NCBI RefSeq assembly: GCF_014646295.1
Contig: NZ_BMNE01000001.1
Span: forward strand, 806,001-870,000
Length of the DNA: 64,000 nucleotides
Source: Nocardia rhizosphaerihabitans
Lineage (GTDB): Bacteria; Actinomycetota; Actinomycetes; Mycobacteriales; Mycobacteriaceae
Direction of reading: 5' to 3'
Positions 25,168 through 34,700 of the stretch are shown here, one piece after another (the stretch's first letter is position 1; the number at the start of each line of letters is the position of its first letter). The notes beneath the pieces are model-generated. The model ran no database searches. It saw nothing but the letters and a program-made list of their open reading frames with translations, and was not told the origin of the DNA. A program made the position numbers and the translations under genes.

Positions 25168-26226
25168 TTACCCTGCCGCGATGCCCGTGATGAGCGTGCG
25201 ATCGCCGATCAGCGCGGTCCGCACCGACTGCTTGGTGTAGGTGGCCGGTGCGCCGGCGGGCCGGAACTCGGTGACCTCGACCGTGTACCGGTCCACGGCG
25301 ACGGTGGTGATCCGCACGCAGTGGGTGGTCCCCACCGGGATGGAATCGATACCGCGCTGGATCACGGCGGCCGGCGAGACATCGGCGTCGGGGGCGACCA
25401 TCGCCCTGGCCTGCTCCCCCGATCGGTTCACGTAGTAGGCGTACTGGAACGCCAGCACGGCGTCGGGGCCCGAGCCGGTGCCGCCCGCTTCGGCGCTGCG
25501 CACCACCGTCTCGGTGCGTTCGGTCGGGCAGGGGTCCTGCGGGGCGGCCAGGTTGCCCGCCACGAAGTGCAGGGGCGCAGCGTGTTCGGCGTTGTCGCCG
25601 CCGCGTCCGAAGAGCAGGAAGAACACGCCGGTCGCGGCGAGGACGAGCACGAGAACCGAGATGACGAGCACGATCCAGGTGCGGTTGCGCCGGGTTTTCG
25701 CGCGCAGCGCGCCGGACGGCTGGAGTACCCGCGCCTCCTCGTAATCGTCGGCCGCGGCGTCGGGCCAGGGGAACTGGACCAGTTCGGCGTCGTAGTCGTC
25801 GTCGGGACCCGGTGCGGGTTCGGCGACCCAGTCCGACCAGCCGCCGGTGAATTCGCTGCGACGCGCGGCCAGTTCGGCAGGCGGCGCCGGCTCCGGTTCG
25901 GGCTCTGGCTCGGCCGGGTACGGCTGGGCGCCGTAGGCCGAGTTGTCGTAGCCGGTGGCGAAGCCGTAGTCGGTGTCCCGGCGATCGGTGTCGACACCGG
26001 TCGTACGGTCCGAGTGGTCCCCTGCCGCGGTGAACAGCTCGGGCCCGGCGGGCTCGGCTGCCTGGTCGGCGGAAGGGGCGCGCTCGGGGCGCTGCGAATA
26101 TCGGTCGAGGCCGTCGTCCTCGCCCGCCGCCGGGTCGGCGGTGTCCTGGCGCGCAGGGTCGGCTGCGTCGGTCTCTGGCTCGAGCGCCGAATACCAGCGC
26201 GACAGTTCGTTGTACGACTTCAACAT
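25168..26226 (-). CDS. Bitopic protein with acidic cytoplasmic region and outer NTF2-like domain
   Basis: The 352-residue protein has about 175 residues of acidic, Pro-rich, probably disordered cytoplasmic sequence, one membrane helix (near WIVLVISVLVLVLAATGVFF), and an outer domain of about 150 residues with two cysteines (DPCPTERTE, THCVRITT) of the DUF8176-like type. It is the first gene of the secretion block, only 55 bp after the cutinase gene. It may anchor the P-loop pair to the envelope. Confidence 0.65.
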   Translation of the reverse strand: MLKSYNELSRWYSALEPETDAADPARQDTADPAAGEDDGLDRYSQRPERAPSADQAAEPAGPELFTAAGDHSDRTTGVDTDRRDTDYGFATGYDNSAYGAQPYPAEPEPEPEPAPPAELAARRSEFTGGWSDWVAEPAPGPDDDYDAELVQFPWPDAAADDYEEARVLQPSGALRAKTRRNRTWIVLVISVLVLVLAATGVFFLLFGRGGDNAEHAAPLHFVAGNLAAPQDPCPTERTETVVRSAEAGGTGSGPDAVLAFQYAYYVNRSGEQARAMVAPDADVSPAAVIQRGIDSIPVGTTHCVRITTVAVDRYTVEVTEFRPAGAPATYTKQSVRTALIGDRTLITGIAAG

Positions 26227-26281
26227 TCCCCCCTTTCCGCGGCGCCGGGCACATGGATTCGCATTGCAGACCTCTCGGTGA

Positions 26282-27931
26282 TCAGTTCACAGAGAACGGG
26301 CGGGTGGTGGGAGCGGTGGTTCCGGGTAACGCGGCAGGCGGAGTCGTCGCGCCGCCGGATGAGGCGCCATCGGCTCCTGTCCCGAACGGAAATTGTCCCC
26401 CACCGGAGGGTGTGGGTGTCGTAGACTCGCCGGTCGGGCTGGTGAAGATTCCGGCACTGCGCTGGTCCGACCCGCCGACCGGCACCGCACCCTGCCCCGA
26501 GGCGCCCGCCGCATCGCGGGCGACGGCGGCGAACCACTCGGCGACGTAGTGAGTCGGGGTCGCGCCGTCGGCGCCGACGCTCATGCGCGAGTAGGCATCG
26601 TGGCGCTGCACCGAGTCCCAGTAGCGCACCCAGGTGGTGACGTCGAGGAGTTCGGAGTTGTCGGTGATGTTCTGCTGCACGGCCGTGTACGCCTCGTTGA
26701 CGAGCCTGACTCCGGTGGTCGGCGGCACCAGCTGCGGTACAGCCCCCACGAGTTTGGTGCCGAGCAGAGTCAGCCCGGCCAGCGGATTCGACAGTGTCGC
26801 CGTGGCCAATTCGGTGATGCTCGCCGGGTTCAGCACCGTCTTCACGACCGTGGTGACCGCGTTGAGGCCGATCATGCCGACCTTCAGCAGCGCCTGGAAG
26901 GCGGCGTTCACGTCGAGTTGGCTGCGCGGGTCGGAGGCGTCGGCCAGGCGCTGGGAGATCGACTTCTTCGGCGAGAGCGACAGATCCGCGAGCGTGCTGC
27001 CGGAGATGTCTTCGTTGACCACGGTCGACGCGGTCTTGATGGACGTGAACGCCAGTGCCTGCGCGATCGAGACCAGCGATCCGATCGGGTCGCCGCCGGA
27101 GAGTTTCACCTGGCTGACCAGGTTGGTCACCGCGCGCAGGATCGGCGCGCCCTGCGGCGCGTCGCACGCGAGATCACCCGTCGCGCAGAAACTTGCGACG
27201 CGCCCGGTGAGCTTGCCGAAGTCGGCGGCCTGGTCGGTCTGGGTGCCGAGGCCGCCACCGGGCGCGACGGCCTGCCGGACCGCGGCGACGTCGTCGAGCG
27301 TGTCGCCGGAGGTTCCCGGCGCCGCCGTCGGCGTCGTCCGGTCGGGCGCGCCGGGGAACAGCGGCGCGTTCGCACTACGGGTCGGGTCGGCGAACAGGGC
27401 GACCGCGGCGATCTTGTCCGCGGGCACCGAGCCCCGCCCCGACCCCACTTCCTGGGCGAACAGCGAGGCCACGTGGGCGCCTTGGGAATACCCGACCACC
27501 GCGACCCGCGAGTTCGGGCAGCGCTGGAGCACCTGGGTGGTCATCGACCGCAGTCGTTCGAGTCCACCGTCGACCGATTCCGTGTAGGGCACCGCCCCAC
27601 CCGGCACCGCGCCACCGAATCCTGCCTCGTAGGGCACGTAGGCCCGGTCGACGAGTCCCGGCTCCGCGGCTTTGGCCAGCAGCGGCCGGAACACCGTGGA
27701 CAGCATGCCGGTGTCGGTACTCGGCGCCGCGTCTGGTGACGATTCGCCTGTGCCCTGAATCCCCAAGGCGTACAGTGCCGGACACGCCGAGATCGACACC
27801 TGCGTGGAAGGAGCGGCGGGCGCACCCTCGTCGGCGGCGGCGACGCCTGTCGATGCCGTCACCGAAGCGACGGCGAACGCGATCATCGTCGCCGTGAGTC
27901 GTGTCGTGCACCGAGCCATATCGATCCGCAT
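26282..27931 (-). CDS. Secreted cutinase-family esterase
   Basis: The 549-residue protein has a signal peptide (ends near VAAA), then a cutinase domain with the nucleophile motif GYSQGAH, strands CPALYALGIQGTGESS at the start, and the FCATGDLACD segment that normally holds the catalytic Asp; disulfide cysteines are present. A long C-terminal part (about 200 residues beyond a typical cutinase) ends in a Ser/Thr/Pro/Gly-rich tail, possibly for wall association. Mycolata cutinases hydrolyse lipid or ester bonds of envelope or host lipids. Confidence 0.85.
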   Translation of the reverse strand: MRIDMARCTTRLTATMIAFAVASVTASTGVAAADEGAPAAPSTQVSISACPALYALGIQGTGESSPDAAPSTDTGMLSTVFRPLLAKAAEPGLVDRAYVPYEAGFGGAVPGGAVPYTESVDGGLERLRSMTTQVLQRCPNSRVAVVGYSQGAHVASLFAQEVGSGRGSVPADKIAAVALFADPTRSANAPLFPGAPDRTTPTAAPGTSGDTLDDVAAVRQAVAPGGGLGTQTDQAADFGKLTGRVASFCATGDLACDAPQGAPILRAVTNLVSQVKLSGGDPIGSLVSIAQALAFTSIKTASTVVNEDISGSTLADLSLSPKKSISQRLADASDPRSQLDVNAAFQALLKVGMIGLNAVTTVVKTVLNPASITELATATLSNPLAGLTLLGTKLVGAVPQLVPPTTGVRLVNEAYTAVQQNITDNSELLDVTTWVRYWDSVQRHDAYSRMSVGADGATPTHYVAEWFAAVARDAAGASGQGAVPVGGSDQRSAGIFTSPTGESTTPTPSGGGQFPFGTGADGASSGGATTPPAALPGTTAPTTRPFSVN

Positions 27932-28086
27932 CACAGTCCGTTTCGGCTGACCAGTGGAGCGTTGAAACGCAGTAAACCGTAACAGATTCCGGGACCCCCA
28001 ACCGCTGCCCAAAGTGGCCCTTTCACTGCCCCCGGCAAACCCCGTTGTCTCAGCAATCTTCTGGCGATCGGGCAGGCGCGGAAAAA

Positions 28087-28122
28087 GGCCCGGGCACCCT
28101 TGCGAACGAGGGTGCCCGGGCC
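28087..28122 (-). terminator. Intrinsic terminator of relA
   Basis: A perfect 14-bp stem (28087-28100 with 28109-28122) and 8-nt loop follows the relA stop codon by 12 bp. In the minus direction it is followed by TTTTT, a classical intrinsic terminator. Confidence 0.85.
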
Positions 28123-28134
28123 GGAATTTCGGGG

Positions 28135-30504
28135 TCAGGCGGCGGAGGTCACCCGGTAGACGTCGTACACGCCTTCGACATTGCGCACGACGTTGAGCAG
28201 GTGGCCCAGATGCTTCGGATCGCCCATCTCGAAGGTGAACTTGCTGATCGCCACCCGGTCGCCGTGGGTGGCCACCGACGCGGACAGGATGTTGACCTTC
28301 TCGTCGGCCAGCACCTTGGTGACATCCGACAGCAACCGGGTGCGATCCAGGGCCTCGATCTGGATGGCGACCAGGAACACCGACGACGGCGACGGCGCCC
28401 ACTCGACGTCGATGATCCGTTCGGCCTGTGACTGCAACGATCCGGCATTGGTGCAGTCGGTGCGGTGCACGCTCACCGCGCCACCGCGGGTCACGAAGCC
28501 CATGATCTCGTCGCCCGGCACCGGCGTGCAGCATTTGGCCAGCTTCGCCACCGTGCCCGAGGCGCCGGGAATGAGCACGCCGGCGTCGCCGGTGACCCGC
28601 TGCCTGCTCGGGGTCGTCGACGGGGTCGACCGTTCGGCGAGCTCGTTCTCCACGTCACCGATGCCACCGAGCTGGGCCATGAGCCGCTGCACCACATGGT
28701 GCGCGGACACCTGGTGCTCGCCGACGGCGGTGTAGAGCGCGGAGATGTCGGAGTAGTGCAGCTCGTGCGCGACCGCGGTCATGGCGTCGACGCTCATCAA
28801 CCGCTGCAGCGGCAGCCCGACCCGGCGGACCTCCTTGGAGATCTGCTCTTTGCCGCTTTCGAGCGCTTCCTCGCGCCGTTCCTTGGCAAACCACTGGCGA
28901 ATTTTGGCCTTCGCGCGTGGCGAGACGACGAAGTTCTGCCAGTCGCGGCTGGGTCCGGCGTTCTGCGCCTTGGAGGTGAACACCTCGACGACTTCGCCGT
29001 TCTCGAGCTGCCGTTCCAGCGCGACGAGCCTGCCGTTGACCCTGGCGCCGATGCACTTGTGCCCGACCTCGGTGTGCACGGCGTAGGCGAAGTCGACCGG
29101 GGTCGACTTCTGCGGCAGCGTGATCACGTCGCCCTTGGGCGTGAACACGAAGATCTCCGGCGATTTCAGGTCGAAGCGCAGCGATTCGAGGAACTCGGCC
29201 GGGTCGGCCGCTTCCCGCTGCCAGTCGAGCAGCTGGCGCATCCAGGCCATGTCGTCGACCTCGGCGGCATCACCGGAGTGCTTGCCCTTGGTCTCCTTGT
29301 AGCGCCAGTGCGCGGCGATGCCGAACTCGGCGGTGCGGTGCATGTCCTGGGTGCGAATCTGCACCTCCAGCGGCTTGCCGTCGGGGCCGACGACGGTGGT
29401 GTGCAGCGACTGGTAGACGCCGTAGCGCGGTTGCGCGATGTAGTCCTTGAACCGGCCGGCCATCGGCTGCCACAGCGAGTGCACGACGCCGACGGCGGCG
29501 TAGCAGTCGCGGACCTCGTCGCACAGGATGCGCATGCCGACCAGATCGTGGATGTCGTCGAAGTCCTTACCCTTGACGATCATCTTCTGGTAGATCGACC
29601 AGTAGTGCTTGGGCCTGCCTTCGACGATCGCGTTGATGCGCGAGGCGGCGAGGGTGTTGACGATCTCGGCGCGCACCTTGGCCAGGTAGGTGTCGCGCGA
29701 GGGCGCGCGGTCGGCGACCAGGCGCACGATCTCGTCGTACTTCTTGGGGTGCAGGATCGCGAAGGCGAGGTCCTCGAGCTCCCATTTGACCGTGGCCATA
29801 CCGAGGCGATGCGCCAGCGGCGCGATCACCTCGAGAGTTTCTTTGGCCTTCTTGGCCTGCTTCTCCGGCGGCAGGAAGCGCATGGTGCGCATGTTGTGCA
29901 GCCGGTCGGCGACCTTGATCACCAGCACGCGCGGGTCCCGCGCCATGGCGATGATCATCTTGCGGATGGTCTCGGCTTCGGCGGCCGCGCCGAGGTTGAC
30001 CTTGTCGAGCTTGGTGACGCCGTCGACGAGGTGGGCGACTTCCTGCCCGAACTCCTCTTTGAGCTGCTCGAGCGAGTAGCCGGTGTCCTCGACGGTGTCG
30101 TGCAGCAGGGCGGCGACCAGCGTGGTGGTGTCCATGCCGAGCTCGGCGAGGATGTTGGCGACCGCCAGCGGGTGGGTGATATACGGGTCGCCCGACTTGC
30201 GGAACTGCTTGGCGTGCCGTTCGTCGGCGACGTCGAAGGCGCGCTGCAGCAGCGCCAGATTGGCCTTCGGGTACAACTCCCGGTGGACGGTGGCCAGCGG
30301 TTCCAGGACCGGCTTGACCGCCGCGATGCCGCGCTGACCGGTCATCCGGCGCGCGAGCCTGGCCCGCACGCGCCGCGATGCCGAGCTGGGCACCGACGCG
30401 GTCGGGGACTGTTTGGCGGGTTCGGGGGTCGCCGGGGCACCGTCGGTCCGCGGGGCGCCGGTGGACTCCTGCCCAACCTTCGCCTCGCCGAGTTGTCGAG
30501 TCAT
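28135..30504 (-). CDS. relA: Bifunctional (p)ppGpp synthetase/hydrolase
   Basis: The 789-residue protein has the full Rel layout: an HD hydrolase domain with LLHDTVEDT, the synthetase domain ([22 protein letters not shown]), TGS domain ([13 protein letters not shown]), helical and Zn-finger regions (CCTPVPGDE) and a C-terminal ACT domain. It makes and degrades the stringent response alarmone. Length matches mycobacterial Rel (about 790). The ATG at 30502-30504 begins MTRQLGEAK. It normally follows apt upstream; here the PKS and other loci intervene. Confidence 0.97.
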   Translation of the reverse strand: MTRQLGEAKVGQESTGAPRTDGAPATPEPAKQSPTASVPSSASRRVRARLARRMTGQRGIAAVKPVLEPLATVHRELYPKANLALLQRAFDVADERHAKQFRKSGDPYITHPLAVANILAELGMDTTTLVAALLHDTVEDTGYSLEQLKEEFGQEVAHLVDGVTKLDKVNLGAAAEAETIRKMIIAMARDPRVLVIKVADRLHNMRTMRFLPPEKQAKKAKETLEVIAPLAHRLGMATVKWELEDLAFAILHPKKYDEIVRLVADRAPSRDTYLAKVRAEIVNTLAASRINAIVEGRPKHYWSIYQKMIVKGKDFDDIHDLVGMRILCDEVRDCYAAVGVVHSLWQPMAGRFKDYIAQPRYGVYQSLHTTVVGPDGKPLEVQIRTQDMHRTAEFGIAAHWRYKETKGKHSGDAAEVDDMAWMRQLLDWQREAADPAEFLESLRFDLKSPEIFVFTPKGDVITLPQKSTPVDFAYAVHTEVGHKCIGARVNGRLVALERQLENGEVVEVFTSKAQNAGPSRDWQNFVVSPRAKAKIRQWFAKERREEALESGKEQISKEVRRVGLPLQRLMSVDAMTAVAHELHYSDISALYTAVGEHQVSAHHVVQRLMAQLGGIGDVENELAERSTPSTTPSRQRVTGDAGVLIPGASGTVAKLAKCCTPVPGDEIMGFVTRGGAVSVHRTDCTNAGSLQSQAERIIDVEWAPSPSSVFLVAIQIEALDRTRLLSDVTKVLADEKVNILSASVATHGDRVAISKFTFEMGDPKHLGHLLNVVRNVEGVYDVYRVTSAA

Positions 30505-30666
30505 GCCACCGCCTCTCACGCTGCATTCGGACCCTTCGGCCGAGTGCTGCAACCGCCCGGACCACCAACTTTAGTCCCCACACCGACCAGGCGTTCCATT
30601 CCCGGCGGTCACGGGCGTGCGACGGTCCCGACTCGGCCCGAAATCGGCCTCCGACCTGCGGTTCGA

Positions 30667-31677
30667 TCAGCGTTCGTCGATCGGTGCCTGCCGCGTGCGC
30701 AGGCTGCGACCGTCGAGGCAGCCGGGTGGGGCGCCGAGCAGGTCGAGCACGGTCGGGGTGATATCGACCAGGGTGTAGGCGCTGGTCGTGGCGCCTGCGG
30801 TGAAGTCGGCGCCGCGGGCGATGACGAAATTGGCCGTCTCGGCGGGTGTCTGGCCACCGTGCCCGCCGGTCGGCAGGTGGCCGTGATCGGTGGTGACCAG
30901 CACGGTCCACTGTTCGCGTGGATGCTCGGCGGCGCGGCGGTCCACGGCGGCGACGATCTGCCCGACCAGCACGTCGACGCGGCGGATGGCGGCGAGATAG
31001 GCGCGCGATGCCCCACCGTGCTGATGGCCGGCCAGATCGACCTGATCGAGGTGGGTGAACACCAGATCGGGCCCGGTCCGCTCGATCGCGGCCACCACTT
31101 CGGTCGCGGTGGTGGCGTCGGTGAGCGCCTCGTCGCTGTCGCGGGGGTCGGGCGCGGTGGTGAGGGCGACGTCGGCGCGCCGGTCACCGCTCGCGGCGAT
31201 GGTCGCGATCTGGTGCCAGGTGCCGATCGACACGGTGTGCCGGGTGGGGTCGGCGCGTTCGATCCGGGTGAAGACGCTGGGGTGGGCCAGGAACGGGCTC
31301 GCGTCGAACTCGTTGCCGGTGATGCCGTGTTCGGTGTCCCACACCCCGGTCAGCACACTCGCCCATGACGGCCCGGAGATGGTGATATGCCCGGTGATGC
31401 TGCCGAGCGAGAGCAGACCTTGCGCGGCGAGGTGCCGCAGTCGCGGGGCCTGCGTACGGTCGGCCTTGTCGAAGAGCAGCCCGTCGATCCCGATGACGAC
31501 GACCTTCGCCTCCGGGCCACCGGTGCGCGGAACACCGAACGCGGCCGCCGGATCGATCGCGACACCCGGATCGTCGAAGGTGGTGTCGGAGCCGGCGGCC
31601 GAGCACAGCAGCGGGATGGTCACCAGGGCGGTGGCCAGTGCCACGAGGACCTTCGCGGGGGCCGACAGCTCGCGCAT
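30667..31677 (-). CDS. Type I phosphodiesterase/alkaline phosphatase superfamily protein
   Basis: The 336-residue protein has a signal or anchor sequence, then an alkaline phosphatase-superfamily domain: metal ligand Asp in VVVIGIDGLLFD, a nucleophile Thr/Ser in HITISGPSWASVLTG, then HLDQVDLAGHQHG and VTTDHGH with metal-binding Asp/His residues. It probably hydrolyses a phosphate mono- or diester outside the cytoplasm. It follows the PKS gene by 119 bp on the same strand, so it could serve that pathway, though it may be independent. Confidence 0.8.
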   Translation of the reverse strand: MRELSAPAKVLVALATALVTIPLLCSAAGSDTTFDDPGVAIDPAAAFGVPRTGGPEAKVVVIGIDGLLFDKADRTQAPRLRHLAAQGLLSLGSITGHITISGPSWASVLTGVWDTEHGITGNEFDASPFLAHPSVFTRIERADPTRHTVSIGTWHQIATIAASGDRRADVALTTAPDPRDSDEALTDATTATEVVAAIERTGPDLVFTHLDQVDLAGHQHGGASRAYLAAIRRVDVLVGQIVAAVDRRAAEHPREQWTVLVTTDHGHLPTGGHGGQTPAETANFVIARGADFTAGATTSAYTLVDITPTVLDLLGAPPGCLDGRSLRTRQAPIDER

Positions 31678-31796
31678 GTCCTCACGATGCGGGAGCGCGG
31701 ACGGCCCCGCGAGGCCGCCACGACGGTGTTCATCGACGTTTCACCGGTGTCGCGCACACCGGTTGCCCCGCTGAACGACAAGCCAACGGCGGCAGG

Positions 31797-34700
31797 CTAG
31801 CTCGTGGTCGCGAGCTCTTCGGCGAGGATCGCGACGGTGTCGCGGATCTGTTCTTCGGTGTGGCAGGCGGTGACGAAGAAGCGCAGCCGCGCGAGGTCTT
31901 CCGGCACCGCGGGATAGATGATCGGATTGACGTTGATCCCACGGCGCAGCAGCGTGTTCGACAGTCGCAGCGTCTTGAGCGAATCGCCCACGATGCACGG
32001 GATGATCGGGGTGTCGTGGCTGTCGCCGGTGTCGATCCCGGCGGCGCGGGCCAGGTCGAGGAACAGGCGCGCGTTGTGCCGCAGCCGCTCCAGCGCTGTG
32101 CCGTCGGACCGCAGCTGCCGGATCGCTTCCGCCGAGGCGGCGGCGTTCATCGGCGTCATGCCGACGCTGTAGACGAACCCGGGTGTCGTGTACTTCAGGA
32201 AGCGGATCAGCTCCGCGCTGCCCGCCACGTATCCCCCGCATCCGGCCAGCGCCTTCGACATGGTGCCCGACCACAGTTCGACATCCCGGCGGTCGACGTC
32301 GAAGTACTCGCCGATGCCGCCGCCGTGCGCGCCGAGCACGCCGACGCTGTGCGCCTCGTCGATCATCAGCAGCGCCTGGTGCTTCTTCTTGATCTCGATG
32401 ATCGCGGGCAGGTCGGGGATGTCGCCGTCCTGGCTGTAGACGCCCTCGATGAGAATCAGGACCCGGCGGTAGCGGGGGCGCAGTTCGCCGAGCAGCCGGT
32501 CGAGCGCGGCATGGTCGTTGTGCGGGAACGGCCTTCGCGTGGCGCCCGACAGCACGCAGCCCTGCAGGATGCTGTCGTGGGCGAGGCTGTCGTGGATCAC
32601 CAGGTCGTCGGGACCGACGAGGTGCCCGATGATGGTGACATTCGTGGAGTGGCCGCCGACCAGCGCGATCGCGTCCTCGGTGCCCAGCAGCGCGGCCAGT
32701 TCGGCCTCCAGCTCCCGGTGGACCGGTTTCTCGCCGGAGAGCACCCGGCTGGCCGAGCAGGAGCTGCCGTAGCGGGCGACGGAGTCCTGCACGGCCGCGA
32801 CGACCGCCGGGTGGCCGGACAGTCCCAGGTAGTTGTAGCTGGAGAAATTCACCACCGGGACGCCGTCGATCAGCGAGGTGTCGCGGGTGACGCCGTCGTT
32901 GACCAGGAAGTAGGGGTTCTCCAGTCCCAGCGTCACCGCGCCGGCGAGCCGGTCCTCGATCGCCTTCACCTCGGGGAAGTCGGCGATCCGGTACTCGGGC
33001 GTGACGGCCACGGGCGCCGGTTCGGGAGCCGGCGCGGGACCGGGAACGACCGGGGCCGGAGCGGGTGTACCGGCGACCTGGCCGGTGACGTAGTCGACGA
33101 CGTCGCCGAGGGTGGTCGCTGCGCTCGGCCAGGACGGGTCGACCTGCAGTCCCGGCAGCTTGCGCATCAGGCCGCCGAACAGGTCCGAGAGCATCATCGA
33201 GTCGAATCCGAGCTCGCCGGTGAGGGTTTCGGTATCGCGAAGCCGGTCGACGGAGTACCCGCTGACCCGGCCGCACTCCGCGCGCACGATGCCGGCGATC
33301 GCGGCGGGGTCGACCGCGGGACCCGCCTGCGGCGAGGCGAGGGTCGTGGCTGTCCCCGGCGCGAGGGAGCCGGTGGCGCCGGGCGGTCGGGTCGCTGTCG
33401 CGCCCGGCGCCATGCTCGCCAGCAGCGCGTTCTGTTCGCGGAAGAGCGCGATCATCTGGTCCATGGTGGTGTCCTCCGCCGGGGTGGCAGGTGTGGTGAG
33501 AGTGGCCGGTTCGAGCCAGAAGCGGTGCTCGGTCGAGAAGTCGTAGACCGGCAGCCGACGGCGGACGCGCTGTTCAGGGGCGTACAGGTGGTCCCAGTCG
33601 GGGTCGAGGCCGTCGCGGTGCAGCGCGGCGACGGTCTCCGCGAGTTCGCGGCCGGTCGCGCCGGGCCCCGGGCTCGGCGTCAGGCAGCGCGGCAGCAGAT
33701 CGGGGCGCAGCCGCCCGACGAGCGGGGTCAGCATCCGGCGCGGCCCGATCTCGACGACATGGGTGGGATCGGCCTCGACCGCCGCCGCCAGTGCGTCACC
33801 GAAAAGCACAGTGGCACCGACATGTTCGACCCAGTACTCGGCGTCCATCGTCTCGGCCGGATCGAGCAGCCGCCCGCGCACGGTCGAGTAGATCGGCAGA
33901 GCCGGTGCCCGGTAGGTGCATTCCCGGGCGACGACCGCGAACTTCTCCAGCATCGGCGCCATCAGCGGACTGTGGAAAGCGTGCGACACGGTGAGCGGCT
34001 TGGCGACCACCTGCCGCTCGGACAGGACCGTCCGGAGCCGGTCGAGCGCCGTCGCGGCGCCGGAGAGCACGAGATCGGTGGGCCCGTTCACGGCCGCCAC
34101 GGCCACGTCGCGCTCGCCGTCGAGCAGGTCTGCGAGCTGTGCGCGCGTCGCACGGACCGCAAGCATCCCACCGCCGTCGGGCAATTGCTGCATCAACCGG
34201 CCACGGGCGACGACCAGACGGCAGGCGTCTTCGAGATCGACGACTCCGGCCACGGCCGCCGCCGTGAATTCCCCGATGCTGTGCCCGATCACCCACGCCG
34301 GACGTACCCCCGAGTCGGCAAGTGCCTGTGCCAGTGCGTATTCCATGGCGAAGATCGCCGGCTGCGCCAGTTCGGTGCGATCGATGACGGCGGCGGTGTC
34401 GTCGAGCAGCAGCTCGCGGATCGAGGAGCCGAGGTGCGCCGTCATGGCCGCATCGACAGTCCGCAGCGCCCGGTGGAACGACCCGCTCTCGGCATCCAGC
34501 GGCCGCGCCATTCCGGCGAACTGCGAACCCTGGCCCGTGAACATCCAGCCGACCCGAACCGGGCCCGCCACACCGGATTCCGCACCGTTGCGCAGTCGCG
34601 TGATCGCCTCCGCGGGATCGGCGGCGACGACCGCGAGCCGATGCCTACCCGACGACTTCACCCGATTGCTCGTCCAGCAGACCTGCGCGAACCGATCCTC

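Noticed and set aside
10663..26226. An intact conjugative plasmid or ICE
   Set aside because: No relaxase, integrase, replication gene, tRNA or flanking repeat was found.
28465..31368. A 967-codon open frame antisense to relA
   Set aside because: It is antisense to a clear relA and has no recognisable motif or ribosome binding site.
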